DNA of 32,552 nucleotides from JBBSHJ01 sp038253135 (GCA_038253135.1 JBBSHJ010000030.1:1-32552), one strand, 5' to 3'; counted from the first letter of the stretch, positions 23,565 through 32,552 are shown. Notes: generated by a model from the letters alone, not told the origin. A program made the numbers and translations.

Positions 23565-26105
23565 ATGACCAATATCGTCGCCCAGGAATCCGCCGCCGCC
23601 ATTCCGCCGTGGCCGGAGCTGCGCCGATACGCCGGCCGGGCGCTGGACCGGGTGGCGTTGCCGATCGGCGGCATCGGCACCGGCACCATCAGCCTGGGTG
23701 GCCGGGGCGATCTGCGTGATTTCGAGGTGATGAACCGGCCGGCCAAGGGATTCCGGCCCAAGGAGGCGTTCTTCGCCCTCCGGGTCGCCGGTGCAGGCGA
23801 GCCGGTGCTACGGGTCCTGGAGGGTCCGATCCCGTCCGACCTGGTCGAGGGCGCCGATGGATCGCCGGTGACGCACGCCGGGCTGCCCCGATTCCGCAGG
23901 GCCGAGTTCGGTACGGCGTACCCCTTCGGCCGGGTGGAGTTGCGCGATCCGGAGCTGCCGGTCGACGTCGACCTCGAGGCGTTCAACCCGTTCGTGCCGC
24001 CGGACGCCGAGGCCAGCGGCCTGCCGGTCGCCGTGCTGCGGTGGCGGATCCGCAACACCGGAGATCAGGCCGTGGAGGCCGACGTCGCCGGCGTCCTGAG
24101 CAACATTGCCGGCACGCCGTACCCCTCGCAGCTCGGCGGGCCGGCAGGACCGGGCAACCGCAATGCGCATCGCGTCGGCGCAGGCGTCGACGGCGTGCTG
24201 CTCAGCGGCGGCGAGGCTGGTGGCGAGCGGACCGGATCGATGGCGCTCGCGGCGCTCGGCGCTAGCCGCACCAGCGCTCGCACCGACTGGGCGGCGCTGT
24301 CCTGGTCGGGCGACCTGCTGGACTTCCTGGACGACTTCGTCGCGGACGGGTGTCTTGACGAACGGACCGGTGACCGGCCCGATCCGGTCGCCTCGGTGAC
24401 AGCCGGGGGCGCGATCGCGCCCGGTGAGACGCTGGCACTGGCCTTCCTGCTCGCGTGGCATTTCCCGAACCGGGTCGCGTGGCGCACGTCGGGCTCGGTC
24501 CCGGACGAGCCGGGCGCCGATGAGATCGTCGGGAACTTCTATACGACGCCGTACGCCGACGCGTGGGCGGTCGTCGAGGACGTCGTACCGCGCCTCGGCG
24601 AGCTCGAGGCGGCGAGCCGGGAATTCACCCTTGCAGTGACGGAATCCACGCTGCCCGAGCCGATGCGTGAGGCTGCACTCTTCACGACGTCGACGCTGCG
24701 CACGCAGACCACCTTCCGGACCGCGGACGGCCGATTCTTCGGCTGGGAGGGCATGAACGATCATGCCGGCTGGTGCCATGGCACGTGCACGCACGTCTGG
24801 AATTACGAGCAGGCCACGCCATTCCTGTTCGGCGCATTGTCGCGGTCGCTACGGGAGGTCGAATACGCCCACGCCACAACCGATTCCGGCCACATGAGCT
24901 TTCGGGTCGGACTGCCGCTGGAGCGGCGCGCCCGCGAGTGGGATCTCGCGGCCGCCGACGGCCAGATGGGCTGCCTGGTCAAGCTCTATCGCGATTGGCA
25001 GCTCTCCGGCGATGACGGCATGCTCGCCGCGCTCTGGCCCGCGGCCCGCCGCACGATGGAATTCGTCTGGATCGAGGGCGGCTGGGACGCCGACCGTGAC
25101 GGGGTCATGGAGGGCGCGCAACACAACACGATGGACGTGGAATATTACGGCCCCAATCCGAATATCGCCTGCTGGTATCTCGCCGCTCTCGAAGCGACGG
25201 CAAGAATGGCCGATCACGCCGGTGACGCGGATTTCGCCGGGACCTGCCGCGGCCTGGCCAGCCGCGGCCGGACCTGGATCGACGAGCATTTGTTCAACGG
25301 CGAGTATTACGAGCAGGAATTCCGGCCGCCCGGCGATTTCGGCCGGGTCGCACCTGGACTCGCCCACCCCACCGCCGACGCCGACCCGGCCGACCCGCCG
25401 TTTCAGATCGGCAATTCCTGCAATGCCGATGCCCTGACGGGAGCCTATGTGGCGCGGCTCGCCGGACTCGGCGACGTGCTCGACAGCAGGCATCTTCGCA
25501 CCACCACGCAGGCGTTGATGCGGCACAATTTCCGCCCACGTCTGCATGGTCACGTCAACCCGATGCGGACCTATGCCCTTGATGGGGATGGTGGCCTGTT
25601 GATGGCGACCTTCCCGCGCGGTGCGGTGCACCGGCCGTTTCCCTACTTTCCCGAGGTGTGGAGCGGCGTCGAGTACGGCGTCGCGATCAACGCGATCTAC
25701 GACGGCGATCTTGAGACCGCGGAGCGCATCGTCATGACCGTGCGGGCGCGGTACGACGGGGAGCGCCGCAGTCCGTATGACGAGGCCGAGTGCGGGCACC
25801 ACTACGCGCGCACCATGTCGGCCTGGGGTCTGATCGTCGCCGCGACCGGGTTCACCTACAGCGCGGTCGACCGGTCGATCGGTTTCGCCCGCTCGGACCG
25901 GGACGTCCGGTGGGTATGGGCCAGCGGCGATGCCTGGGGCGTCGTACACCAGCAGGACGTCGCAGGCCACGGCGAGCTCCTTCTTGAGGTCCGCGGCGGC
26001 GCGGTCTCGATCGAGACGGTCCGCATCGGCGAGGAAGTCCTGCGGTCCCCCACGCCCGGCGTACTCCGCCGAGGCGACAGCATCACGGTGCCCGCCACGG
26101 GTTGA
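23565..26105 (+). CDS. GH116 family beta-glycosidase
   Basis: The 846-residue protein matches GH116 (bacterial beta-glucosidases and the GBA2 type of glucosylceramidase). The N-terminal beta-sandwich begins VALPIGGIGTGTISLGGRGD. The (alpha/alpha)6 barrel holds the likely nucleophile E526 in QHNTMDVEYYGPNP and the acid/base D622 in GNSCNADALTG, by comparison with Thermoanaerobacterium TxGH116. WNYEQATPFLFG and YDEAECGHHYARTMSAWG are further family marks. There is no signal peptide, so it acts in the cytoplasm. GAGGG precedes the ATG. No transporter or sugar regulator is next to it, so the substrate (a beta-glucoside or other) is not clear. Confidence 0.9.
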   Translation: MTNIVAQESAAAIPPWPELRRYAGRALDRVALPIGGIGTGTISLGGRGDLRDFEVMNRPAKGFRPKEAFFALRVAGAGEPVLRVLEGPIPSDLVEGADGSPVTHAGLPRFRRAEFGTAYPFGRVELRDPELPVDVDLEAFNPFVPPDAEASGLPVAVLRWRIRNTGDQAVEADVAGVLSNIAGTPYPSQLGGPAGPGNRNAHRVGAGVDGVLLSGGEAGGERTGSMALAALGASRTSARTDWAALSWSGDLLDFLDDFVADGCLDERTGDRPDPVASVTAGGAIAPGETLALAFLLAWHFPNRVAWRTSGSVPDEPGADEIVGNFYTTPYADAWAVVEDVVPRLGELEAASREFTLAVTESTLPEPMREAALFTTSTLRTQTTFRTADGRFFGWEGMNDHAGWCHGTCTHVWNYEQATPFLFGALSRSLREVEYAHATTDSGHMSFRVGLPLERRAREWDLAAADGQMGCLVKLYRDWQLSGDDGMLAALWPAARRTMEFVWIEGGWDADRDGVMEGAQHNTMDVEYYGPNPNIACWYLAALEATARMADHAGDADFAGTCRGLASRGRTWIDEHLFNGEYYEQEFRPPGDFGRVAPGLAHPTADADPADPPFQIGNSCNADALTGAYVARLAGLGDVLDSRHLRTTTQALMRHNFRPRLHGHVNPMRTYALDGDGGLLMATFPRGAVHRPFPYFPEVWSGVEYGVAINAIYDGDLETAERIVMTVRARYDGERRSPYDEAECGHHYARTMSAWGLIVAATGFTYSAVDRSIGFARSDRDVRWVWASGDAWGVVHQQDVAGHGELLLEVRGGAVSIETVRIGEEVLRSPTPGVLRRGDSITVPATG

Positions 26106-26149
26106 GCCGCACGGGAATGATGCTCACCGGCCACCGCCTGGCGCGGACA

Positions 26150-26342
26150 GCGCCATGCTCGGCCTGTCCACGCTGCCCTCCGAGATGGTCGCCGGCGCGG
26201 GACGGCGGTCTCGGCGTCTGCGGATGGCTCGTCGAGACGGCCGACGACCTACGCCGGGCACTGGACCTCGGCCCCTGACGGCGTCACCACCCAAGACCCG
26301 GGGAGGCTGCGCGAGCTTCTCGACGCGCAGTCACCGCGCTAG
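26150..26342 (+). pseudogene. C-terminal remnant of a glycerophosphodiester phosphodiesterase
   Basis: After the GH116 stop the DNA encodes, with shifts of frame, AMLGLSTLPSEMVAGAG, then GLGVCGWLVETADDLRRALD and LG, then DGVTTQDPGRLRELLDAQ before a TAG at 26340-26342. This follows the end of GDPD proteins (V-x-WTVDDPDDMRRLLDLGVDGIITDRPDLL). At least two frameshifts break it and the catalytic first half is absent. Its stop overlaps the stop of the convergent beta-lactamase-like gene. Assigned by eye. Confidence 0.5.
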
Positions 26343-27148
26343 GCGCCGACGGCAGCGGCCCTGATCCGCTCGCCGACGGCCCGCATCCGGGCGAGTACGT
26401 CGTCGCGGTCGGCATCGTCGAAGTCGGCCAGGACGGCGTAAGCGATCGCCGCGGCGGGACCGCGGACCAGACCGACGTCGCAGCGGATCCCGGTGTCCGT
26501 ACCCGTCTTGTGCGTCAGTCCGATTCCCCGGTCGGGGTCGGCGTGTGCGAGCGGGTCGAGCCCGAACGCGGCGGCGACCATCGAGGTGTCGGTGTCGAGT
26601 GCCAGCCAGCGAAGCACCCGTTCGGAGACGTCGCTCGATGCGACCAGCCCTTTGTGCAGCCGGGACATCAGACCGGTCAGCTCGGCCGCCGTCCCCGTCG
26701 ACAGCGTGGACGGGTCCGCCGGACCGCGCCGCTCGCGCACCCGGTCGTGCAGCGCCGTCTGCCGCAGACCGAGGGCACCGGCGCGAGCGGTGACGGCGTC
26801 GAGCCCGACCGCGCGCAGCAGCACATTGGTGGCGAAGTTGTCACTGACCGCGCCGACGAGGACGGCCAGGTCCGCGACGGCGTACGACGGTCCCGCCAGA
26901 TATTGCAGCAGCCCGGAGTCGGTGACGGCGTCCGCCGTGGTGCAGGGCAACGGAGCGCCCGGGCCGAGCCGGCCGTCCTCGAGCCGTGCGGCCACCTCGA
27001 TGAGCAGCAGGATCTTGCCGATCGAGGCGGTGCGATGGACCCGGCGGTTGGACCGGGACTCGAGCAGCACTCCGGACTCGGCGTCCTCGACGCGCACGCT
27101 GATGCGCGGGCGCCCGCGCACCGCCCGCGGCTCTACCCTTTCGACCAT
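26339..27148 (-). CDS. Class A beta-lactamase-like serine hydrolase
   Basis: A 269-residue penicillin-binding-fold protein with the three class A motifs: S42-I-G-K45 (in TASIGK), S102-D-N104 (in VSDNFATN) and K214-T-G216 (in LTHKTGTDTG). A clear omega-loop E-x-x-LN was not found in the expected place (RGPADPSTLSTGTAAELTG), so true beta-lactamase activity is doubtful. There is no signal peptide, which also argues against a role outside the cell. The ATG at 27148 overlaps the start of the divergent RidA-family gene; a GTG nine codons in is an alternative start that would separate them. Function unknown. Confidence 0.8.
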   Translation of the reverse strand: MVERVEPRAVRGRPRISVRVEDAESGVLLESRSNRRVHRTASIGKILLLIEVAARLEDGRLGPGAPLPCTTADAVTDSGLLQYLAGPSYAVADLAVLVGAVSDNFATNVLLRAVGLDAVTARAGALGLRQTALHDRVRERRGPADPSTLSTGTAAELTGLMSRLHKGLVASSDVSERVLRWLALDTDTSMVAAAFGLDPLAHADPDRGIGLTHKTGTDTGIRCDVGLVRGPAAAIAYAVLADFDDADRDDVLARMRAVGERIRAAAVGA

Positions 27149-27557
27149 GTCCCTGACTCGATTCCGCAGTACGACGCTGTGCGATGGTGCCGAATACCAC
27201 TACGGCACGCTCGTCCCGGCCGGGACGAGCCTCGTCTACCTTGCCGGAGCGTGTCCGATCGACGCGGCCGGAAACACCGTGGCGTTGGGCGACGTCGCGG
27301 GTCAGGCCCACCAGGTGATGGCCAACCTGCGGGTCGCGCTGGCCGAGGCCGGCGTGGCGCCGGCGGACGTCGTACGCACCACCGTCTACGTCGCCTCGGC
27401 CCACCAGGCGGACCTCGTCACGGCCTGGAATGTGCACCACGACTTCTTCGGCGAGCACGAGCCGCCGAGCACGCTGGTGGGCGTGACCTGCCTCGGCTAC
27501 GACGGTCAGCTCGTCGAGGTCGAGGCGGTGGCGGCCATCCCGGCAGCGCCGCGCTAA
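27147..27557 (+). CDS. RidA/YjgF family protein lacking the catalytic arginine
   Basis: A 136-residue protein of the YjgF/RidA family: VYLAGACPIDAAGN, GQAHQVMANLRVALAEAGV, VRTTVYVAS and VEVEAVA are the family blocks. True RidA enzymes, which clear reactive enamine/imine intermediates, have an Arg in P-A-R-S/T; here the site reads EPPSTLVGV (105-113) and has Ser. The glutamate of VEVEAVA is kept. It therefore belongs to a Rid group whose activity cannot be assumed. No ribosome site precedes the ATG and the start overlaps that of the divergent gene, so it may be leaderless. Confidence 0.85.
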   Translation: MSLTRFRSTTLCDGAEYHYGTLVPAGTSLVYLAGACPIDAAGNTVALGDVAGQAHQVMANLRVALAEAGVAPADVVRTTVYVASAHQADLVTAWNVHHDFFGEHEPPSTLVGVTCLGYDGQLVEVEAVAAIPAAPR

Positions 27558-27601
27558 CGATCACCCGCGACCGCCGCCGGTGGGGCGTCGCGTGCCGTCG
27601 T

Positions 27602-27660
27602 CGAGGCGAGCAGAGTGTTTGCTTTTGCGAACTATAGATTGAGGTGGGGTGCTCGCCTCG
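27602..27660. repeat. 11-bp perfect inverted repeat around an AT-richer core
   Basis: CGAGGCGAGCA (27602-27612) and its exact reverse complement (27650-27660) flank 37 bases that are the least GC-rich of the neighbourhood, with a small inner hairpin (GTTTGC, TTTT, GCGAAC). It lies between the convergent RidA-family and LuxR genes. It may be a two-way terminator or a small element with terminal repeats. Confidence 0.6.
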
Positions 27661-27705
27661 CGTCGACGAACCAGCGCGCCGTCCCGGCCGCCCGAGTCCT
27701 CGCCG

Positions 27706-30437
27706 CTACTGCGCGACATTCCGCATCCGCTCGGAAAGTTCGGTGCGCGAACGGATTCCGAGCTTGGTGTAGACGTGCCGGAGGTGATATTCGACCGTTT
27801 TCGGGCTGAGGAACAGCGCGGCGCCGGCCTGCCGGGTGGTCCGCTGGTCGGCCAGCAGCAGGGCGATCTGGAACTCCTGGGGAGTCAACTCCAGGATGGG
27901 CCCAGTCGACCGGCGGCTCACGCTCTCCCCGGTGGCCTTGAGCTCGACCAGCGTCGCATCGGCCCATGGCAGCGCGCCCAGCCTCTCGAACGCTTCCAAC
28001 GCCGCCCGCAGATGGGGGCGGGCCTGGAGTCGCCGCCGCAGCCGGCGCAGCCGCGACCCATAGGCCAGGTGAGTCCGCGCCGCCTCGAACTCGTCGAGGG
28101 TGCAGGCGTGCCACTCGAGGGCCGCCGCGAAGTGCCGGTCGACGTCCTCAGGACGACCCACCATCCCGTGAAGTCGTTCGGCCCGCGCGAGGGCCCAGGG
28201 TTGTCCCTTCGCCGTTGCTCGCTCGCCGAACGCGACGGCGGCGGCACCGGACTCCTCCCGCCTGCCCAGCCGCAGCAGCGCGTCCACGAGTTCCGGCAGT
28301 GGGGACAGATCGACATCGAGGATCCCGTTGTCGGCCAGCCACCCGGCGAGCGAGGAGAAGGTCGTCGCCGCCTCCTCGGCCCGGCCGGACACCAACTGGA
28401 GCTCGCCGATGGCGAACTGCGCCCAGGCGCGGCCGAGGTGGATATGGTGCCCGGCGCACAGCGTCATCGCCTCCTCGACGTGCGTCCGGCACTCATCATC
28501 GCGCCCCATCCGGGCCTCCAGCCACGCCAAGCCGGCCAGCGAGGTGGCCAGCTCCGTCGTCTGACCGAACTCCCGCGCCAGCCGGATCGCCTCGGCATAG
28601 TCGGCCGCAGCCGAAGCCCAGCAATCGGTGGTGGCGCCGTCGCGCGCTATGTGAAAGAGCAGGTGCGGCAAGCTCCCCACGGCGGCCCGCGCGCGGCCGT
28701 TGGCCAACACCTGGCGGGCGAGTTGCCGGCCCGCTTCGGACTCCCGAAGAAACAGCGGCGCGATCATGCTCCATGGCGATGACGTCGGATCGAGAGCTGG
28801 ATCACGGTCGGCCGAATGATGTTCGACCGCGTGGCGGATGCGGTCGCTCCCATCGCTACCAGCCAGGATTCGAGCGGCTCCGGTCGCGATGGCCGCGATG
28901 AACTGCGCGGGCCGGTCGACCGCACTGTCCATCAGCCGTTCCGCGGCCACGGCGGCCGACATCGCGGTGGCCGAATCCCCCAGGTAGAAGCAGACGTAGA
29001 TCGCTTCGGCGTACAGCCGCAGCGCCCGGTCGTTATCGAGCGGGGCGGTCTCGTCGGCGGCCTGGAGCAGGATCCTCCGCGCTTCGGTCAGCGAGCCGCA
29101 CCGGGCCGCGATGGTTCCCGCCAGTTCCTTCGCGCGGGCCCGGCGCAGAGGCGCGCGTTCGGATTCCAGAACGGTGGTGAGCAGTGCAGTGGCGCGATCG
29201 GCGTCGCCGGCAGCCCAGCGGGATTCCGCCGCAGCGAGGAAGAACGCGGCCCGGCCCCGGTCGTCGGACACCAATCGGGCCGCGCGTTCGTAGGCGATCG
29301 CGGCGACAGCGTAGGCGGCCCGGCCGGCGGCGCGCGCGGCAAGGTCAGCGACCGCGTCGGCCAAGGCCGGATCCGGGCCCAGCGCAGCGTCGCACAGATG
29401 CCAGGTCCGGCGGTCGTCGTCGGGCGGCAGCGCGTTCGCCACCGCGGCATGCAGCCGGCGGCGTTCGTCGGGTGGAGTGGCGGCGTAGACGCCGGATCGC
29501 ATCAGCGGGTGGCGGAACTCGACCCGATCCTGGTCCACCCGCAGCAGCCCGGCCCGCTCCGCCTCGGCCAGCACCGCGACGTCGACCTTGAGGGCGCCGC
29601 AGGCCCGCACCACGACGGGCAGGTCGGCCCCCGCCGTGGCGACCACTCGCACCGCACGGGTCGCGGCGGCGCTGAGCGCATCCGCCCGCATCGCGAACCG
29701 GGCGGCCAGCGCCACGGGGATGAGGGCCGGGCCACCGGGACTCGTTGCGGCGAGAGCGGTGCCTTCCCTTGCCAGCTCGATGACGGCCAGCGGGTTCCCA
29801 CCGCTGAGCTCAAAGATGTGGTTCGTCCTCTCACCCGACGGCGGCGCCGGCGCGGAGTCCGTTGCCAGTGCCCGGGTTGCCTCCCGGTCGAGCCCGAGGA
29901 CGAAGAGTTCCGGCAGGCCCGCAGTGGTGAGTGCGCAGGGAGTCTCGGCGCGCGCGGCGATCAGCACGACGACGGGGTCGGCGAGCAGACGCCGCGCGGC
30001 AAAGGCGATCGCGTCGGCCGACGGTTGATCGAGGTCGTGGGCGTCGTCGATCACGATCGCCAACGGCCGGTCCTCGCTCAGGAGGGTCAGCAGGCTCAGC
30101 GTCGCGGCGCCGACGGCGAAGCGATCCGCGGTCGGGCCGCTGCGCATGGCGAGGGCGACGCCAGCGCCTCGGCCTGCGGTCCGGGAATCCGATCGACGCT
30201 GCCGAGCGCAGGTCGCAGCAGCGCAAGCAGGCCGCCGAACGGGATGTCCCGTTCATGGGCGGACCCCCTCGCGCGCAGCACCCGCATGTCGCGCGCCCGG
30301 CTCACGGAGTGTTCGAGCAGGGCTGACTTGCCGATGCCGGGCTCGCCGGTCATCAGCAGGATTCCGCTACGGCCGACCCGCGCACCGGCCACGAGGGCGT
30401 CGATGATTCCGGTTTCGCCGGTGCGTCCCAGCAGCAT
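27706..30437 (-). pseudogene. Large LuxR (LAL/MalT-like) regulator broken by one frameshift
   Basis: LAL proteins are ATP-binding regulators of about 900 residues. The first frame starts MLLGRTGETGIIDALVAGAR with Walker A GEPGIGKSALLEH (31-43) and runs to PQAEALA. The second frame resumes with VALAMRSGPTADRFAVGAAT, has Walker B LAIVIDDAHDLD, a long TPR-like helical middle, and a C-terminal LuxR helix-turn-helix (LTPQEFQIALLLADQRTTRQ, LSPKTVEYHLRHVYTKL). Adding one base near 30161 (GGCG to GGCCG) joins both into about 910 residues. No other damage was seen, so this may be a recent mutation or a sequencing error. The methyltransferase gene is divergent and may be its target. Confidence 0.85.
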
Positions 30438-30460
30438 CGGGAAAGCGTAGAGCGCTGCCT

Positions 30461-30476
30461 CGGCTGAAATCAGCCG
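30461..30476. promoter_or_regulatory. Palindrome between the LuxR regulator and methyltransferase genes
   Basis: CGGCTGA and TCAGCCG form a perfect 7+7 inverted repeat around AA, in the 153-bp divergent interval, 24 bp upstream of the regulator start. Its place suits an operator, or a hairpin in the leader of the regulator. Role inferred. Confidence 0.4.
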
Positions 30477-30590
30477 AACGCCTTCGGACCATTAGGTGGG
30501 TGCCCTGATGCGATGCCGGCCACCGCGGCCGCAGCATCGAGCGAGCACCCGGCCGCAAGCGCCGGTGCCTTCGACCCAAAGGAGACCGCC

Positions 30591-31670
30591 ATGACGACGA
30601 TTGACCAGCCGCCGGTGATCGACGAGGAAAAGCTGATGAGCTTCGTCTTCAACGCCGTGGATGAAGTCGGCGCCACCCTCAACTGTGCTCTGGTGGTGAT
30701 GGGCGACCGGTTGGGCTACTACCAGGCGCTGGCCGACAGGGGCCCGCTGACCCCGTCGTTGCTCGCCGAGGCCACCCAGACCGGCGTCCACTACGCGCGG
30801 GAGTGGCTCAACGCCCAGGCGGCGGGCGGCTATGTCGAGTACGACCCGGCGTCCGGCACCTACACGCTGCCCGCCGAGCAGGCGGTCGCGCTCACCGACG
30901 AGAACAGCCCGGCGTACCTGCCCGGCTTCTTCCAGATCGCATACGGGACGGTCGCCGACGCGCGGGCCGTGATGGCGGCGGCCAAGGACGGTGACGGGCT
31001 CGGCTGGCACGAGCACAGCGACGACGTCTTCGTCGGCTGTGAGCGATTCTTCCGGCCGGGTTACCACGCGAACCTGGTGTCCACCTGGCTGCCGGCCCTC
31101 GACGGTGTCGTGGCGAAGCTCTCGACGGGAGCCCGGGTGGTCGACATGGGATGCGGCCACGGCGCGTCCACCATCGTGATGGCACAAGCGTTTCCGCGCT
31201 CGACCTTCATTGGCTCGGACTACCACGCCCACTCGATCGCCACCGCCCGGGAGCGGGGCGGCGCTGCCGGGCTGGCCGACCGGGTTCACTTCGAGGCCGC
31301 GGACGCCGGTTCCTACAGCGGCCACGATTTCGACCTGATCACCACATTCGATGCGTTGCACGACATGGGTGATCCGATCGGCACCGCTCGCCATGTCTTC
31401 GAGACGCTAGCTGATGACGGCAGCTGGATGATCGTCGAACCGGCCGCCGGCGACCGGGTCGAGGACAACCTGAACCCGGTGGGCCGGGCCTACTACGGAT
31501 TCTCGACGCTGCTGTGCACACCGGCCTCACTCGCGCAGGACGTCGGTCTCGCCCTCGGCACGCAGGCCGGGCCCGCCAGGATCGAGGATGTCGTCACCAG
31601 CGCCGGATTCACCGGATTCCGGGTGGTGGCGGGCACCCCGTTCAACAACGTGTTCGAAGTGCGGAAATGA
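30591..31670 (+). CDS. SAM-dependent methyltransferase with N-terminal winged helix
   Basis: The 359-residue protein has an N-terminal winged-helix-like domain (about 20-110: LGYYQALADRGPLTPSLLAE, then THYAREWLNAQAAGGYVEYD-like segment) and a class I methyltransferase domain. The SAM loop VVDMGCGHGASTIVMAQAFP starts near residue 183, the acidic ribose-binding segment is FIGSDYHAHSI, and the post-SAM region is FDLITTFDALHDMGDP. The layout resembles M. tuberculosis Rv2258c. The ATG has a good site (AAAGGAGA). It is divergent from the LAL regulator. The methyl acceptor is unknown; O-methylation of a small molecule is one possibility. Confidence 0.88.
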   Translation: MTTIDQPPVIDEEKLMSFVFNAVDEVGATLNCALVVMGDRLGYYQALADRGPLTPSLLAEATQTGVHYAREWLNAQAAGGYVEYDPASGTYTLPAEQAVALTDENSPAYLPGFFQIAYGTVADARAVMAAAKDGDGLGWHEHSDDVFVGCERFFRPGYHANLVSTWLPALDGVVAKLSTGARVVDMGCGHGASTIVMAQAFPRSTFIGSDYHAHSIATARERGGAAGLADRVHFEAADAGSYSGHDFDLITTFDALHDMGDPIGTARHVFETLADDGSWMIVEPAAGDRVEDNLNPVGRAYYGFSTLLCTPASLAQDVGLALGTQAGPARIEDVVTSAGFTGFRVVAGTPFNNVFEVRK

Positions 31671-31795
31671 GCGATCTCCTTTTCGACGCTCCGTCGGCCG
31701 CCCGGGCCGATGGCGCGGCATCTCCGGCGCACTGACGTTCGACGGCCGGGGCTATGGGTGCTCGGCCCGCCGGTCCGCTCTGCGAGACTGGCCGG

Positions 31796-32552
31796 ATGTC
31801 GCCCCTCGCCTCGGGCTACGCCGACGTCGACGACCTCCTCACGATGCTCCGCGTCGGTGTCGAGACGGAGCTGGGCGATGCTCTGCGGGGTCTTTATGTC
31901 ACCGGTTCGCTGTCGTACGGCGATTTCGACCACGGCAGCAGCGACATCGACTTCCTCGCGGTCACCGGCCGCCGTTTCGATGGCGCCGACCGAGCCGCCC
32001 TCGCGGCGATGCACGCGGGCATAGCCGTGCGGTACCCCGTGTGGGCGGAGCGGATCGAGGGCTCCTATGTGCTCGTGGATCTACTGGCCCATGACGCTCC
32101 GCCGGCCGAGCCGCGCCCCTATGTGAACCAGGGCCGGCTGTGGGATCCTGACCCGGGCTACGGCCAGGAATGGCTGCTGAACCGCTACGTCCTGCACCAC
32201 CGGGCGATCCCACTCATCGGCCCGCCGGCCGCGGAGATGTTCCCGGAGGTGCCGGAGGCGGCGATGCGCGCGGCGTCGGTGTCCTCGCTGCACGAGGAGT
32301 GGGAGCCGCTGCTGCAGGAGCCGACGATCCTCGACGACCCGCACCACGCGGCGTACATCACCTTGACGCTGTGCCGGATCCTGCACACCGCGCACGTCGG
32401 CGGTGTCGCATCGAAGCGGGTCGCGGCGAGGTGGGTGATCGAGCAGTACGGCGATCGATGGGCCGGCCTTGTCACCGCGGCGCTGGCCTGGAGGCACGGC
32501 GAGGCGCTGGACCGGCGGGAGGAGATCCTGGAACTCATTCGGTTCGCCGCGA
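31796..32552 (+). CDS. AadA-like nucleotidyltransferase (DUF4111), partial at window end
   Basis: A 252-codon frame from ATG 31796 runs off the window. It has the nucleotidyltransferase signature GSLSYGDFDHGSSDIDFLAV (G37, S38, D50, D52), and a C-terminal helical domain with AYITLTLCRILHTAHVGGVASKRVAARW that matches the DUF4111 region of AadA, the streptomycin/spectinomycin adenylyltransferase. The resemblance is to the fold and both domains; chromosomal relatives in actinobacteria are common and often of unproven substrate, so resistance should not be assumed. No strong ribosome site is seen before the ATG. The last residues are missing. Confidence 0.8.
   Translation, partial: MSPLASGYADVDDLLTMLRVGVETELGDALRGLYVTGSLSYGDFDHGSSDIDFLAVTGRRFDGADRAALAAMHAGIAVRYPVWAERIEGSYVLVDLLAHDAPPAEPRPYVNQGRLWDPDPGYGQEWLLNRYVLHHRAIPLIGPPAAEMFPEVPEAAMRAASVSSLHEEWEPLLQEPTILDDPHHAAYITLTLCRILHTAHVGGVASKRVAARWVIEQYGDRWAGLVTAALAWRHGEALDRREEILELIRFAA

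Noticed and set aside
31796..32552. Clinical aminoglycoside resistance gene
   Set aside because: Domain layout is AadA-like, but there is no integron or other mobile context, and chromosomal relatives of unknown substrate are common.

Overview
The window is a chromosomal stretch of a very GC-rich actinobacterium. Signs of this are strong G/C bias at third codon positions, many GTG starts, a TCGAA-type LexA box, and a block (about 15.9-23.4 kb) in the same order as Mycobacterium tuberculosis Rv1822-Rv1832. Genus cannot be read from the sequence. Several genes have AGGAGG-like ribosome sites; others (imuB, marR) look leaderless.

Layout. 0-6 kb: a partial unknown gene, a HIT hydrolase, then a divergent SOS mutagenesis cassette (LexA box, imuB, dnaE2) with a repeat-filled junction and no imuA'. 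6-10.6 kb: a MarR regulator and a fused two-half ABC exporter, probably one operon. 10.6-12.8 kb: a lipoprotein-type alpha/beta hydrolase and a secreted phosphoesterase. 12.8-15.7 kb: a decayed accessory zone holding scraps of a phosphotransferase, a toxin next to an intact RHH antitoxin, a serine resolvase and a VOC protein, mixed with intact DUF309, NlpC/P60-like and DUF5999 genes. 15.7-23.4 kb (minus strand): CDP-alcohol phosphatidyltransferase, gcvH, garA, ftsR-like merR, bifunctional-nuclease-domain gene, a second merR, then gcvP behind a tandem glycine riboswitch and a small membrane protein gene. 23.5-27.6 kb: a GH116 glycosidase, a GDPD scrap, a class A beta-lactamase-like protein and a RidA-family protein whose start codons overlap. 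27.7-32.5 kb: a large LuxR (LAL) regulator broken by one frameshift, a divergent winged-helix methyltransferase, and an AadA-like nucleotidyltransferase cut by the window end.

How the genes work together. imuB and dnaE2 give error-prone lesion bypass after DNA damage. The MarR/ABC pair looks like ligand-induced efflux. The gcvP/gcvH/garA block joins glycine cleavage, sensed directly by RNA, to the FHA switch that in mycobacteria controls 2-oxoglutarate/glutamate metabolism. No CRISPR array, rRNA, tRNA or complete mobile element was seen. The least ordinary items are the imuB-dnaE2 junction (15-bp repeats inside a frame that bridges the two genes), the GarA homologue with an altered phosphosite, and the clustered gene scraps.
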